From positions 333,536 through 397,535 of the forward strand of contig NZ_JAHKQB010000007.1 in the NCBI RefSeq assembly GCF_018860625.1: DNA of 64,000 bases. The letters are read 5' to 3'. Of the stretch, positions 39,361-48,536 are shown piece by piece. Position numbers and translations under genes: made by a program. A model generated the notes under the pieces. That model saw nothing but the letters and a program-made list of their open reading frames with translations. It was not told where the DNA came from and made no database searches. The first letter of the stretch is position 1. Every line of letters begins with the position of its first letter. Source of the stretch: Paracoccus sp. C2R09. GTDB taxonomy: Bacteria > Pseudomonadota > Alphaproteobacteria > Rhodobacterales > Rhodobacteraceae.

Positions 39361-39687
39361 TGGTGCGGACGGCGGGACTCGAACCCGCACTTCCTGAGGA
39401 AAACAGATTTTCGTACCACTTCGGCTTTCGCCGCCGGGGTGGCCCCGTTCGTGGTCTGGACTATCCCTTCGCCCTGGCCCCGCATGGGGCTGTAGGCGCC
39501 GCCCGTCTAGTCTCTACACCTTCCCCCGCCGGCGGGGGCTTGGCTCGGGATTGGCACGGGATCTTGCGCATCCGCGCGTGACCGATCCCAAGCGTTCCCC
39601 GAATTTGAGCGGTTCTGCACCGGGCGTTTCCGCACGGGCACTCCGATTGTCAAAGTCTGCTGCGTCTACCGATTTCGCCACGTCCGC
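39361..39687 (-). tRNA. tRNA-Leu (anticodon UAA), split by a group I intron
   Basis: Exon 1 (39653-39687, 35 nt) holds acceptor GCGGACG, the D arm and GCAGACTT, ending at wobble base U34. Exon 2 (39361-39411, 51 nt) starts AAAATCTGT and carries the long variable arm, T arm (GGTTCGAGTCC) and acceptor CGTCCGC-A-CCA. Joined, the stem GCAGA/TCTGT closes loop CTTAAAA with anticodon UAA. The mature RNA is 86 nt with encoded CCA. Splicing between U34 and A35 is the classic tRNA-Leu(UAA) insertion point known from cyanobacteria and plastids. Confidence 0.93.
39412..39652 (-). ncRNA. Group I intron in tRNA-Leu(UAA), 241 nt, no ORF
   Basis: On the minus strand the conserved group I elements can be read in order: P (AATTCGGGGAACGC, about 39592-39606), Q (AATCCCGAGCCAAGCC, 39537-39552), R (GGTGTAGAGACTAGACGG, 39503-39520) and S (AAGGGATAGTCC, 39458-39469). 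R and S can pair as P7 (GACTA/TAGTC). P1 is ACTT of the exon with GAGT (39640-39643), placing the required U-G wobble at the 5' splice site. The intron ends in G (39412). Type IC3 is likely, as for cyanobacterial tRNA introns. No homing endonuclease is encoded. Confidence 0.92.
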
Positions 39688-39697
39688 ATCCGCCCCC

Positions 39698-39726
39698 TGA
39701 ATAGGCGAGGGCCGTTCCCCCGGCAA
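39698..39726 (-). promoter_or_regulatory. Sigma-70-like promoter of tRNA-Leu
   Basis: Minus-strand TTGCCG (39721-39726) and TATTCA (39698-39703) are exactly 17 bp apart. The tRNA 5' end at 39687 follows by 11 bases. Confidence 0.55.
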
Positions 39727-39801
39727 GGCCATACATTATCAACGGAACCCCCCGGCATGTCCCCCGGTTATCGCCCCATGCGCCAGCAAGAGGAGGACAG
39801 C

Positions 39802-41826
39802 ATGTCCGAGGTCAGCCAGAAACCCGGTAACGGCGGCGAGACGCACCAGCAGGGCGGTCAGACATTGACCACCAACCAGGGCGTCGCCATCAGCGACAAC
39901 CAGAACAGCCTGAAGGCCGGGGATCGCGGTCCGACCCTGCTCGAGGACTTCATCCTCCGCGAAAAGATTTTCCATTTCGACCACGAACGCATCCCGGAGC
40001 GGATCGTCCATGCCCGCGGCTCGGGCGCGCACGGCTATTTCGAATGCACCGATCCGATCCCGGAACTGACCACCGCCAAGTTCCTGTCGCAAGCGGGGCG
40101 CATCCCGGTCTTCGCGCGGTTCTCGACCGTGGCGGGCGGTGCAGGCAGCGTGGACACGCCCCGCGACGTGCGCGGCTTTGCGGTCAAGTTCTATACCGAG
40201 GAGGGCAATTTCGACCTTGTCGGCAACAACATCCCGGTCTTCTTCATTCAGGACGCGATCAAGTTTCCCGACCTGATCCATGCCGTGAAGATGGAGGCCG
40301 ATCGCGGTTATCCGCAGGCCGCCAGTGCGCATGACACCTTCTGGGATTTCGTGTCCCTGATGCCCGAATCGCTGCACATGATCATGTGGGCCATGTCGGA
40401 CCGCGCCCTGCCGCGCAGCGTGCGCATGATCGAGGGCTTCGGCGTCCATACCTTCCGTCTGGTCAATGCCGAGGGCAAGTCGACCTTCATCAAGTGGCAC
40501 TGGAAGCCCAAGCTGGGGCTGCAGAGCCAGGTCTGGAACGAGGCGGTCAAGACCGCGGGCGCCAACAGCGACTATCACCGCCAGGACCTGTTCGAGGCCA
40601 TCCAGTCGGGCGATTTCCCGGAATGGGAACTGGGCATCCAGACCTTCGATGCCGAATGGGCTGCGAAGCAGCCCTATGACGTGCTGGACGCCACCAAGCT
40701 GATCCCCGAAGAGGAGATCCCCGTCCGCATCGTCGGCCGCATGGTCCTGGACCGGAACCCCGACAACTTCTTCGCCGAAACCGAGCAGGTGGCTTTCTGC
40801 CCGTCCCATGTCGTGCCGGGGATCGATTTCACCGACGATCCGCTGCTGCAGGGGCGTCTGTTCAGCTATCTCGACACGCAGAAGTCGCGTCTGGGCACGG
40901 CGAATTTCCACCAGTTGCCGATCAACGCGCCCAAATGCCCCTTCCACAACTTCCAGCGTGACGGGCAGATGCAGATGCATGTCCCGAAGGGCCGGGCGAA
41001 TTACGAACCCAACAGCCTGGGGCAGGCGGGCGAGGATCCCGGCCCGCGCGAGACCGAGGCGGGCTTCAAGACCTATCGCAGCATGTCCGACCTGGACAAC
41101 ACGCCCGACGAGAAGCTGCGGCGCAGGGCCGAACTGTTCGGCGACCATTACAGCCAGGCGACGATGTTCTATCGCAGCCAGACCGAGACCGAGCAGCGCC
41201 ATATCGCGGATGCCATCGTGTTCGAGCTGTCGAAGGTCGGCATCGACCATGTCATCAAGCGCATCCTGGCGCATCTGCGGGTGATCGACGAAGGCCTGGC
41301 CGCCGCCGTGGCCGAGGGCCTGGCCGAGGATCTGCCCGAAGCGGCGACCCCCTTCCGCGAGCCGGTCGAGATGCCGATTTCGGACGCGCTGTCGATCGCC
41401 AAGAACCACCCGAACACGCTGAAGGGCCGCAAGGTGGGCATTCTGATCGGCGAGAATGGCGACCTGTCCAAGGCCGATGCGATCCGCAAGGCGGTCGAGG
41501 CCGATGGCGGCATGGCCGTGATGATCGCCAAGAAGCGCGGCATGGCCGAGGCGCAACTGGCCGGCACGCCCTCGGTGCTGGTCGATGCCATCGCACTGGC
41601 CCTGACCGAGGAGGACGCGACGAAGCTGGCGAAATACAAGCCCGCCATCGATTTCGTGTCCGACGCCTTCGCACATCTGAAGGCGATCGCCGCCGACGAT
41701 TGCTGCCAGGCGCTGCTGGATGCCGCCGGGGTCGAGCGTGACGAGGGCGTCACCACCACCGATCCCGACGCCTTCGTGAAGGCTGCGAGGATGCGCTTCT
41801 ACGACCGCGAGACGAAACTCTGGTAA
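39802..41826 (+). CDS. katE: Catalase HPII-type, large subunit
   Basis: Haem catalase that breaks down hydrogen peroxide in the cytoplasm. 674 residues, the large-subunit clade. The core has catalytic His in [15 protein letters not shown], Asn in [11 protein letters not shown], and the haem-ligand Tyr in [14 protein letters not shown]. From about residue 540 a class I glutamine-amidotransferase/DJ-1-like domain follows ([20 protein letters not shown]), as in E. coli HPII. AAGAGGAGG precedes ATG 39802, so I prefer it to ATG 39757. It is a single gene ending in a bidirectional terminator. Confidence 0.95.
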   Translation: MSEVSQKPGNGGETHQQGGQTLTTNQGVAISDNQNSLKAGDRGPTLLEDFILREKIFHFDHERIPERIVHARGSGAHGYFECTDPIPELTTAKFLSQAGRIPVFARFSTVAGGAGSVDTPRDVRGFAVKFYTEEGNFDLVGNNIPVFFIQDAIKFPDLIHAVKMEADRGYPQAASAHDTFWDFVSLMPESLHMIMWAMSDRALPRSVRMIEGFGVHTFRLVNAEGKSTFIKWHWKPKLGLQSQVWNEAVKTAGANSDYHRQDLFEAIQSGDFPEWELGIQTFDAEWAAKQPYDVLDATKLIPEEEIPVRIVGRMVLDRNPDNFFAETEQVAFCPSHVVPGIDFTDDPLLQGRLFSYLDTQKSRLGTANFHQLPINAPKCPFHNFQRDGQMQMHVPKGRANYEPNSLGQAGEDPGPRETEAGFKTYRSMSDLDNTPDEKLRRRAELFGDHYSQATMFYRSQTETEQRHIADAIVFELSKVGIDHVIKRILAHLRVIDEGLAAAVAEGLAEDLPEAATPFREPVEMPISDALSIAKNHPNTLKGRKVGILIGENGDLSKADAIRKAVEADGGMAVMIAKKRGMAEAQLAGTPSVLVDAIALALTEEDATKLAKYKPAIDFVSDAFAHLKAIAADDCCQALLDAAGVERDEGVTTTDPDAFVKAARMRFYDRETKLW

Positions 41827-41830
41827 GATC

Positions 41831-41855
41831 GAAGGGGGCCGCGATGGCCCCCTTC
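41831..41855 (+). terminator. Bidirectional terminator between katE and arginase
   Basis: GAAGGGGGCC/GGCCCCCTTC, a perfect 10-bp stem with a 5-base loop, 5 bp past katE; TTCAT follows. The convergent arginase gene ends at 41899. Confidence 0.75.
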
Positions 41856-41898
41856 TTCATGCGGCGGGCCTGCCCGACCGCGTTCGGTTCGTGACCGG

Positions 41899-42822
41899 TC
41901 AGCCGTAGCTGCGCGTGGGCCTGTCGAAGACCTTGCGCCCCATCAGGCTGCCGACCAAATCGACCATCAGCCGCGCGGTGCGTCCGCGTTCATCCAGGAA
42001 CGGGTTCAGCTCGACCAGGTCCAGCGATGTGACCAGCCCGGATTCGTGCAGCAGCTCCATCACCAGATGCGCCTCGCGGAAGGTGGCGCCGCCCGGAACG
42101 GTGGTGCCCACGGCAGGCGCGATGGTCGGGTCCAGGAAATCCACGTCCAGGCTGACATGTAGCAACCCGTTCGCCGCCCGGACCCGGTCGAGGAAATCGC
42201 GCAAGGGGGCCACGATCCCCTGTTCATCTAGCACGCGCATGTCGTTCACGGTGATATCCGTCAGCTGCATCGCGGAATATTCCGCCGGATCGACGCTGCG
42301 AATGCCGAACATGCAGATGTTTTCGCCCGGAATGGGGTTCGGGAAGGGCGGGAAGGGCGCGAACCCGTCTAACCCGTTGGCATAGGCCATCGGCGTTCCA
42401 TGCAGGTTCCCCGAGGTGGTCGTCCGCACGGTGTGGAAATCGCTATGCGCATCCAGCCAGATCACGAATTGCGGGCGGCCCGCATTCGCCGCATGGGCCG
42501 CGACCCCCGCAACCGACCCGAGCGCCAGCGAATGATCCCCGCCCATGATGATGGGCATCCCATGCGGCAGCGCGTCGCGCGTGGCAGCCGACAGCGCGCG
42601 GGTCCAGGCGATGGTTTCGGGCAGATGGTGAACGGCGGCGTTGTCGCAGGTCTCGTTCCCCAGGGGGGCGGGGGTGACGTCGCCGCGATCCTCGACCGTG
42701 TGGCCAAGCGCGGACAGTGTGGCGGCCAGCCCCGCGGTCCGATAGGCGGCGGGGCCCATCAGGCAGCCGGGGCGGCGCTGCCCCTCGTCCACGGGGGCTC
42801 CGATCAGGATGCAATGGGTCAT
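41899..42822 (-). CDS. rocF: Arginase
   Basis: Mn2+-dependent hydrolase converting arginine to ornithine and urea. 307 residues with the metal-ligand motifs GGDHSLALGS (about 100-109), WLDAHSDFHT and SLDVDFLDP. GGAG precedes ATG 42822. The sequence fits true arginase more closely than agmatinase (His and Asp spacing, ending with KVFDRPTRSYG). It is a single gene here; argD and argF for arginine synthesis lie 4-6 kb away. About 165 bp separate it from metG, with no gene I can support. Confidence 0.92.
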   Translation of the reverse strand: MTHCILIGAPVDEGQRRPGCLMGPAAYRTAGLAATLSALGHTVEDRGDVTPAPLGNETCDNAAVHHLPETIAWTRALSAATRDALPHGMPIIMGGDHSLALGSVAGVAAHAANAGRPQFVIWLDAHSDFHTVRTTTSGNLHGTPMAYANGLDGFAPFPPFPNPIPGENICMFGIRSVDPAEYSAMQLTDITVNDMRVLDEQGIVAPLRDFLDRVRAANGLLHVSLDVDFLDPTIAPAVGTTVPGGATFREAHLVMELLHESGLVTSLDLVELNPFLDERGRTARLMVDLVGSLMGRKVFDRPTRSYG

Positions 42823-42988
42823 CGCGGTCTCCGGGCTAAGGTCCTGTCAAAGACCTAGCGGGTGACGCGACCTGCGTCCACACCATGCGCGGAATGCCTG
42901 GGGGCGGCGGCCAGAGGGATATGAGAGAGAGGGCCGCGTGCCTGGGTGGGATCGCCATACTGCGACCCCGCCCGGCATGCAAGATGGC

Positions 42989-44707
42989 TCAGGCCCGGAC
43001 GCCCTTGAAGCGTTCGGCCCATTCCTCGCGGCTCTCGTCGCTGATCTTGGCGAAGAGCACCTCGGGGACGGTGAAGGCATGGCCTGCGGGCAGCGCGGTC
43101 AGGGCCGAGCCCGCATCCTGCGGCCAGTCGCGCAGGTCGGTCTGCATGGCCGACAGCATGGAATCCGCCGCGAACGGGATGAAGGGCTGGGACAGGACCG
43201 CATACATGCGGATCAGGTTCAGACCCAGGCGCACCTGCATCGCGGCCTTTTCCGGGTCGGTCTTGAAGGTGGACCAGGGTGCCGCCGATTGCAGGTATTC
43301 GTTGCCCAGAACCCAGATCGCGCGCAGCTCGGACGCCGATTTGCGCACGTCGGTGCGCGCCATCGCGGCGTCATAGGACGCGATGCGGGTGTTCAGATCC
43401 GCGATCAGCTGCTGTTCGACCTCGCCGCATTCGCCGCCTTCGGGGATCACCTCGCCGAACTTGGAACGGCAGAACTTGGTGATGCGGCTGACGAAGTTGC
43501 CCAGAACGTCGGCCAGATCCTTGTTCACCGATTGCTGGAAATTCTCCCAGGTGAACTCGCTGTCGCCGGATTCGGGGGCGTGGGACAGCAGCCACCAGCG
43601 CCAGTAGTCGGCGGGCAGGATTTCCAGCGCGTGATCCATGAACACGCCGCGCCCCTGGCTGGTCGAGAACTGCCCGCCATCATAGGTCAGGTAGTTGAAG
43701 GACTTGATGTAATCGACCATCTTCCACGGCTCGCCCGAGCCGATCATCGTGGCCGGGAAGGACAGCGTGTGGAAGGGGACGTTGTCCTTGCCCATGAACT
43801 GGGTATAGGTCACGTCGTCCGCGCCCTCGTCGGTGCGCCACCAGCTGCGCCATTCGGCGTCGCCGCGCCCGTTCGCATCCGCCCATTCGGCCGTCGCCGC
43901 GATGTATTCGATGGGTGCATCGAACCAGACATAGAAGACCTTGCCCTCCATCCCCGGCCAATCCTCGGTGCCGCGCTTGACCGGAACGCCCCAGGCCAGG
44001 TCGCGCGTGATGCCGCGGTCCTGCAGCCCGTCGCCGTCGTTCAGCCATTTGCGGGCGATGGATGTCGTCAGGATCGGCCAGTCGGTCTTGCTGTCGATCC
44101 AGGCGGCGATATCGCCCTTCAGCGCGGACTGGCGCAGATAGAGGTGCTTGGTCTCGCGCACCTCCAGGTCGGTGCTGCCGGAAATGGCGCTGCGCGGGTC
44201 GATCAGGTCGGTCGGGTCCAGCTGCTTGGTGCAGTTCTCGCACTGGTCGCCGCGAGCCTTGTCGTAACCGCAATTGGGGCAGGTCCCCTCGATATAGCGG
44301 TCGGGCAGGAAGCGGCCGTCGGCATTGGAATAGACCTGCTTCTCACTGACTTCGCGGATGAAGCCGTTCTCGGCCAGCTTGCCCGCCAGATGCTGGGTCA
44401 GGACGTGGTTGCGCTGGCTGGAGGACCGCCCGTAATGGTCGAAGGACAGCCCGAAGCCGCGCGCCAGTTCGGCCTGTTCGCCATGCATCCGCGCGCAGTA
44501 ATCGGCCACGGGTTCGCCCGTCTTGGCGGCGGCCAGTTCGGCGGGCGTGCCATGTTCGTCGGTCGCGCAGATGAACATCACCTCGTTGCCCCGTGCCCGA
44601 AGGTACCGGGCATAGAGGTCGGCGGGAAGCTGAGAGCCGACGAGGTTCCCCAGATGCTTGATGCCGTTGATATAGGGCAGGGCAGAGGTAATGAGATGGC
44701 GGGCCAT
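42989..44707 (-). CDS. metG: Methionine--tRNA ligase
   Basis: Class I synthetase that charges tRNA-Met, including the initiator. 572 residues from ATG 44707, which has AAGGA 8 bases upstream. It begins [22 protein letters not shown], with HLGN as the HIGH element. The zinc knuckle [17 protein letters not shown] and a KMSKS-region equivalent FSTSQGRG are visible, then the helical anticodon domain. It lacks the C-terminal EMAP-like domain of E. coli MetG. In-frame sequence up to 45115 runs through a neighbour on the other strand and is rejected. Confidence 0.95.
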   Translation of the reverse strand: MARHLITSALPYINGIKHLGNLVGSQLPADLYARYLRARGNEVMFICATDEHGTPAELAAAKTGEPVADYCARMHGEQAELARGFGLSFDHYGRSSSQRNHVLTQHLAGKLAENGFIREVSEKQVYSNADGRFLPDRYIEGTCPNCGYDKARGDQCENCTKQLDPTDLIDPRSAISGSTDLEVRETKHLYLRQSALKGDIAAWIDSKTDWPILTTSIARKWLNDGDGLQDRGITRDLAWGVPVKRGTEDWPGMEGKVFYVWFDAPIEYIAATAEWADANGRGDAEWRSWWRTDEGADDVTYTQFMGKDNVPFHTLSFPATMIGSGEPWKMVDYIKSFNYLTYDGGQFSTSQGRGVFMDHALEILPADYWRWWLLSHAPESGDSEFTWENFQQSVNKDLADVLGNFVSRITKFCRSKFGEVIPEGGECGEVEQQLIADLNTRIASYDAAMARTDVRKSASELRAIWVLGNEYLQSAAPWSTFKTDPEKAAMQVRLGLNLIRMYAVLSQPFIPFAADSMLSAMQTDLRDWPQDAGSALTALPAGHAFTVPEVLFAKISDESREEWAERFKGVRA

Positions 44708-44837
44708 GAATTGCGTCCTTTCCGGTCGGCGTATCTCTAGCCTCTGGCAGGGATGAAGGAAAGTGCGCGGCGGCGGTTGCATCCGCTGCAATTCTGCTGC
44801 ATTGCGCCGGCCTTCAACATGACAGCCAGGTGACACC

Positions 44838-45491
44838 ATGCCCGGATACAGGCGCAGCGGGATTCCGCGCCCGTCCACCATCTTCGCGATCAGCAGCGCC
44901 ATCACGCTTTTGGTGCTGCTGGCGGGGCTGGTGGTGACGAACGACACCCATGCGCTGTTCGCCGAAGGCGGCCCGATCGAAGGGATGTCGGCGATCTTCC
45001 TGGGAACCTCGGCGCTGTGGGTCAGCGTCGATATCGTCCTGCAGCGCCGCTGGCGATCCTGGCATATCGCGGTCCTTCTGTGGGCGGCGACGATGCGCGA
45101 GCTGGACATGGACAAGGCCTATACGACCGAAGGGATCCTGCAGCTCCGGCTCTATTCGGGGGATGCGCCCATCCTTGAGAAGCTGATCGGCGGGGCCATC
45201 GTCGGGCTGCTGACCTGGGCGGGGCTGCGGCTTCTGGCGCGGAACATGCCGCGCTTCATCCGGCGGCTGCGCAGGCTGCGGGCGCAGGAATGGCTGCTGG
45301 TGCTGGGACTGGCGCTGATTTTCCTGGCCAAGACCATCGACGGGCTGGGGCGCAAGCTGGCCCCCCTGGGGATCGAGATCAGCGACCGGCTGGGCAGCTT
45401 CGCCGGACGCGCCGAAGAGGCGATGGAGCTGATCGCCACGATCCTGATCCTGCAGGTCGTGGCCCTGATCCACGCGCGTCGCAGGACCTGA
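44838..45491 (+). CDS. Membrane protein of unknown function
   Basis: 217 residues with about five membrane helices (about 15-35, 50-67, 80-95, 115-132, 150-168, 190-208), short basic loops and a conserved-looking [15 protein letters not shown] segment between helices. I do not recognise the family. AGGTG precedes ATG 44838. It is divergent from metG and converges with gcrA, with a shared terminator after it, so it is probably transcribed alone. Confidence 0.7.
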   Translation: MPGYRRSGIPRPSTIFAISSAITLLVLLAGLVVTNDTHALFAEGGPIEGMSAIFLGTSALWVSVDIVLQRRWRSWHIAVLLWAATMRELDMDKAYTTEGILQLRLYSGDAPILEKLIGGAIVGLLTWAGLRLLARNMPRFIRRLRRLRAQEWLLVLGLALIFLAKTIDGLGRKLAPLGIEISDRLGSFAGRAEEAMELIATILILQVVALIHARRRT

Positions 45492-45521
45492 GGGGCCGCA
45501 CAGCCGCGACCGGAAACGCAA

Positions 45522-45546
45522 AAGGCCGCCCGTCCGGGGCGGCCTT
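45522..45546. terminator. Bidirectional terminator between the membrane protein and gcrA
   Basis: AAGGCCGCC/GGCGGCCTT, a 9-bp perfect stem with a 7-base loop. AAAA precedes it on the plus strand, giving TTTT after the hairpin for gcrA on the minus strand. Confidence 0.75.
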
Positions 45547-45569
45547 CGCGCATGAATGGGGGGATGGCG

Positions 45570-46166
45570 TCAGCGACGACGGTCGCGACGCGAGCTCATG
45601 GGCTGGAAGGCCACGCTGACATGGGTCTCGCAATAGGGCTTGCCCGAAGCCGAGGGCAGGCCGCAGAACCAGAACTTGTCGGTCGCCGGGTCGCCGATGG
45701 GCCATTTGCAGGTCCGCTCGGTCAGTTCCATCAGCGACAGCTTGCGCGCGCGCTTCTCGACCTCGCGGGCCGAGGCCAGCGTCTCGGGGCTGATCTCGTT
45801 GGCCGAGGGCTGCGGCGGCAGCGGCTGACCCGCGGTCACGACGGGGCGACGCGGCGTCGGGCTGAAGGGCACCGGCTGGGTGGCGGCCTCGGGCTCGGGT
45901 TCCGCCTGCGGTTCGGGGGCGGGCTGCGCCGCGGGGCGTGCCGCGGCGGGCTTCTTTTCGGGGGCCGGTGCGGGTTCGGGGGCCGGGGCGGGCTGCGCGG
46001 GTGCCGCGGCCTCTTCCTCGGTCCGGTTCGACAGGCCCAGGCGATGCACCTTGCCGATGACCGCGTTGCGCGTCACGCCGCCCAGCTCCTTCGCGATGGC
46101 GCTGGCCGACTGACCCTCGGACCACATGCGCTTGAGCGTCTCGACTCTTTCATCCGTCCAGGACAT
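45570..46166 (-). CDS. gcrA: Cell cycle regulator GcrA
   Basis: Alphaproteobacterial regulator that joins RNA polymerase sigma-70 and activates promoters containing CcrM-methylated GANTC sites during S phase. 198 residues beginning MSWTDERVETLKRMWSEGQS, the diagnostic helix-turn-helix start, then a long Ala/Pro/Glu linker. The C-terminal module TCKWPIGDP...FWFCG...YCETH has a zinc-ribbon-like cysteine/histidine set and contacts sigma. AAAGG precedes ATG 46166. It is divergent from an ABC-2 permease across 117 bp that include the small palindrome TCCCGT-N5-ACGGGA (46222-46238). Confidence 0.95.
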   Translation of the reverse strand: MSWTDERVETLKRMWSEGQSASAIAKELGGVTRNAVIGKVHRLGLSNRTEEEAAAPAQPAPAPEPAPAPEKKPAAARPAAQPAPEPQAEPEPEAATQPVPFSPTPRRPVVTAGQPLPPQPSANEISPETLASAREVEKRARKLSLMELTERTCKWPIGDPATDKFWFCGLPSASGKPYCETHVSVAFQPMSSRRDRRR

Positions 46167-46283
46167 GTCTGCCTTTCCGCGCGGGTCGGGGCCCGCCGCC
46201 CATCTTGAAACCTGCGATTGGTCCCGTCAGAAACGGGATGCCGAGATTTAGCCGCCGATGCGCAGAAATTCAAGGACCGCAAA

Positions 46284-47102
46284 ATGACCCCGAGGATGAA
46301 TCCCGACAGTCCCGCGATGGGCGTGCGCCGTTTCGGCCGCATCAACTGGCTGGGCATGCGCACGCTTGCCACCCGAGAGGTGTGCCGCTTCATGGCGGTC
46401 TGGCAGCAGACCATCTTCGCGCCGCTGATGACGGCGGGGCTGTTCGTGCTGGTCTTCGCGCTGGCCCTGGGCCAGGGACGAGGAGAGGTCATGGGCCTGC
46501 CATACCTGGTGTTCCTGGGGCCGGGCATCCTGATGATGACGGTGATCCAGAACTCGTTCGCGAACACGTCCAGCTCGATCACCTCGGCCAAGGTGCAGGG
46601 CAATATCGTGGACACGCTGATGCCGCCCTTGTCGGCGGGTGAACTGCTGGCCGGATACCTGGCGGGGTCGGTCGTGCGCGCGGGACTTGTCGCAACCGTG
46701 ATCGGGACTGGCATGGTGATCGTCACGGGGCAGGGGATCACCCATCCCGCGCTGGCCGCGCTGTTCGTGCTGCTGGCGGCGCTGCTGCTGGGGGGCCTGG
46801 GCATCCTGGCGGGGATCATGGCGCAGAAGTTCGACCAGATGGCCGCGATCACGAACTTCATCATCACGCCGCTGTCCTTCCTGTCGGGGACCTTCTATTC
46901 GGTGCAGACCCTGCCCGAGCCCTTCCGCACGCTGTCGCACTGGAACCCGATCTTCTATCTGATCGACGGGGCGCGTTTCGGCGTCACCGGCATCAGCGAT
47001 GCGCCCGTGCTGCGGGGTGCCGCGATCTGCATCCTTGCGGTGGCGGGCGTGCTGACACTTGCGTGGCACTGGCTGCGCATCGGGTACCGGATGAAGGCGT
47101 GA
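46284..47102 (+). CDS. ABC-2 type transporter permease, no ATPase nearby
   Basis: Membrane subunit of an exporter of the ABC-2 family (YadH/NodJ-like). 272 residues with six helices, and the characteristic NTSSSITSAKVQGNIVDTLMPPLS loop after helix 2 and FLSGTFYSVQTLPEP before the last helix. AAGGA lies upstream of ATG 46284; an extension to 46218 is not favoured. The ATPase partner is normally adjacent but is not in this window, so it must be encoded elsewhere. Substrate unknown; relatives move polysaccharides, drugs or lipids. Confidence 0.88.
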   Translation: MTPRMNPDSPAMGVRRFGRINWLGMRTLATREVCRFMAVWQQTIFAPLMTAGLFVLVFALALGQGRGEVMGLPYLVFLGPGILMMTVIQNSFANTSSSITSAKVQGNIVDTLMPPLSAGELLAGYLAGSVVRAGLVATVIGTGMVIVTGQGITHPALAALFVLLAALLLGGLGILAGIMAQKFDQMAAITNFIITPLSFLSGTFYSVQTLPEPFRTLSHWNPIFYLIDGARFGVTGISDAPVLRGAAICILAVAGVLTLAWHWLRIGYRMKA

Positions 47103-47117
47103 TCGGCGATTGAGGCT

Positions 47118-47141
47118 TGCGCGCAGGATTTTCTGCGCGCA
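47118..47141 (+). terminator. Hairpin after the ABC-2 permease
   Basis: TGCGCGCAG/CTGCGCGCA, a 9-bp perfect stem around GATTTT, followed by TCTTCC. It lies 16 bp past the permease stop and separates it from argD. Confidence 0.6.
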
Positions 47142-47261
47142 TCTTCCCCGCCATGAGCATGCGACGCGCCCGTATCATCCGACGCTGATGCGACCCCATA
47201 AGGTCAGCATCCCCTTTCGCCTGCCATGTCCACATCCCTGATATTTCGAAGGTTCAGTCCC

Positions 47262-48434
47262 ATGATCCCGCATGTCCTGCCGACCTATAACCGTGCCCCC
47301 CTGTCGTTCGAACGCGGCGAGGGCGCCTGGGCCATCACGGCGGACGGAAGCCGATATCTGGATCTGGGGGCGGGGATCGCGGTGAACGTGCTGGGCCATG
47401 CGAACCCCGATCTGGTCGCGGCGCTGACCGAACAGGCGGGCCGGATCTGGCATGTGTCGAACCTCTACCAGATCCCGCAGCAGGAACGGCTGGCGGGCAT
47501 GCTGGTCGACAACACCTTCGCCGATACGGTCTTCTTCACCAATTCCGGCACCGAGGCCGCCGAGCTTGCGATCAAGATGGTCCGCAAGTTCTGGGACCAC
47601 GCGGGCGATCCTGACCGGATCGAGATCATCACCTTCGAGGGCGCCTTCCACGGGCGTTCCACCGGGGCCATCGCCGCATCGGGGGCCGAGAAGATGGTCA
47701 AGGGCTTTGGGCCCCTGATGCCGGGCTTCCGCACGCTGCCTTGGGGCGATATCGACGCGCTGGAGGCCGCGGTGACCGACCGCACCGCCGCCGTGATGCT
47801 GGAACCCCTGCAGGGCGAAGGCGGCATCCGCCCGATCGCGGACGAGGATCTACGTCGCATCCGCGAGATCTGCGACCGGACCGGCGCGCTGCTGGTCCTG
47901 GACGAGGTGCAATGCGGCGTGGGTCGGACCGGCCGGCTGTTCGCGCATGAATATGCCGGTGTCACCCCCGACGTGATGATGGTCGCCAAGGGCATCGGCG
48001 GGGGCTTCCCCCTGGGTGCGGTGCTGGCGACCGAGGCCGCGGCGGCCGGGATGGTCGCGGGCACGCATGGATCGACCTATGGCGGCAACCCGCTGGCCTG
48101 CGCCGTCGGCTGCCGCGTCATGGAGATCGTGGCCGATCCCGATTTCCTGGCCGAGGTGAACCGCAAGGGCGCGCTGTTCCGCCAGAAGCTGGAGGGGCTG
48201 GTCGCCTCGCATCCCGACATCTTCGAAGGGGTGCGCGGTCACGGCCTGATGCTGGGGCTGAAATGCAAGGCCGCGCCTGCGGACCTGGTCCGGGCGGGCT
48301 ATGACGAGGGGATCCTGACGGTGCCCGCCGCCGACAGCACGCTGCGACTTCTGCCGCCGCTGAACATCGCGGACGAGGAAATCGCCGAGGCCGTGGCGCG
48401 GCTGGACCGCGCCGCTGCCCGTCTGGCGGACTGA
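47262..48434 (+). CDS. argD: Acetylornithine/succinyldiaminopimelate aminotransferase
   Basis: PLP-dependent class III aminotransferase of arginine synthesis (acetylornithine to N-acetylglutamate semialdehyde). 390 residues. FTNSGTEAAELAIKM, LDEVQCGVGRTG and MMVAKGIGGGFPLGA (Schiff-base lysine in AKG) are visible. GAAGG 9 bases upstream supports ATG 47262 over the in-frame 47226. It is followed by a strong terminator, then argF. Substrate choice between acetylornithine and other omega-amino acids is inferred from the argF neighbour. Confidence 0.93.
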   Translation: MIPHVLPTYNRAPLSFERGEGAWAITADGSRYLDLGAGIAVNVLGHANPDLVAALTEQAGRIWHVSNLYQIPQQERLAGMLVDNTFADTVFFTNSGTEAAELAIKMVRKFWDHAGDPDRIEIITFEGAFHGRSTGAIAASGAEKMVKGFGPLMPGFRTLPWGDIDALEAAVTDRTAAVMLEPLQGEGGIRPIADEDLRRIREICDRTGALLVLDEVQCGVGRTGRLFAHEYAGVTPDVMMVAKGIGGGFPLGAVLATEAAAAGMVAGTHGSTYGGNPLACAVGCRVMEIVADPDFLAEVNRKGALFRQKLEGLVASHPDIFEGVRGHGLMLGLKCKAAPADLVRAGYDEGILTVPAADSTLRLLPPLNIADEEIAEAVARLDRAAARLAD

Positions 48435-48447
48435 TCCGGCCACAGCA

Positions 48448-48467
48448 GGGGGCATCGCCCCCTTTTT
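48448..48467 (+). terminator. Terminator between argD and argF
   Basis: GGGGGC/GCCCCC with a 3-base loop, followed by TTTTT. It lies 13 bp past argD, so argF either depends on readthrough or has its own promoter; TTGACC at 48481 could be a -35 box. Confidence 0.75.
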
Positions 48468-48536
48468 CCCGCCCGCGCACTTGACCCTGCGGGGCCCAGA
48501 GGGCTTGCTGGCGGAAACCCGTTGAAAGACAGACCC

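Noticed and set aside
37368-39485. 705-codon minus-strand frame
   Set aside because: It is antisense to the NYN and MFS genes and runs into the tRNA-Leu exon.
39360-39732. Short coding frames across the tRNA-Leu region
   Set aside because: The segment is fully explained by two tRNA exons and a group I intron; the frames are by-products, and the intron encodes no endonuclease.
44708-45115. N-terminal extension of metG
   Set aside because: The conserved synthetase start is at 44707 with a good ribosome-binding site. The extension lies antisense to the membrane-protein gene.
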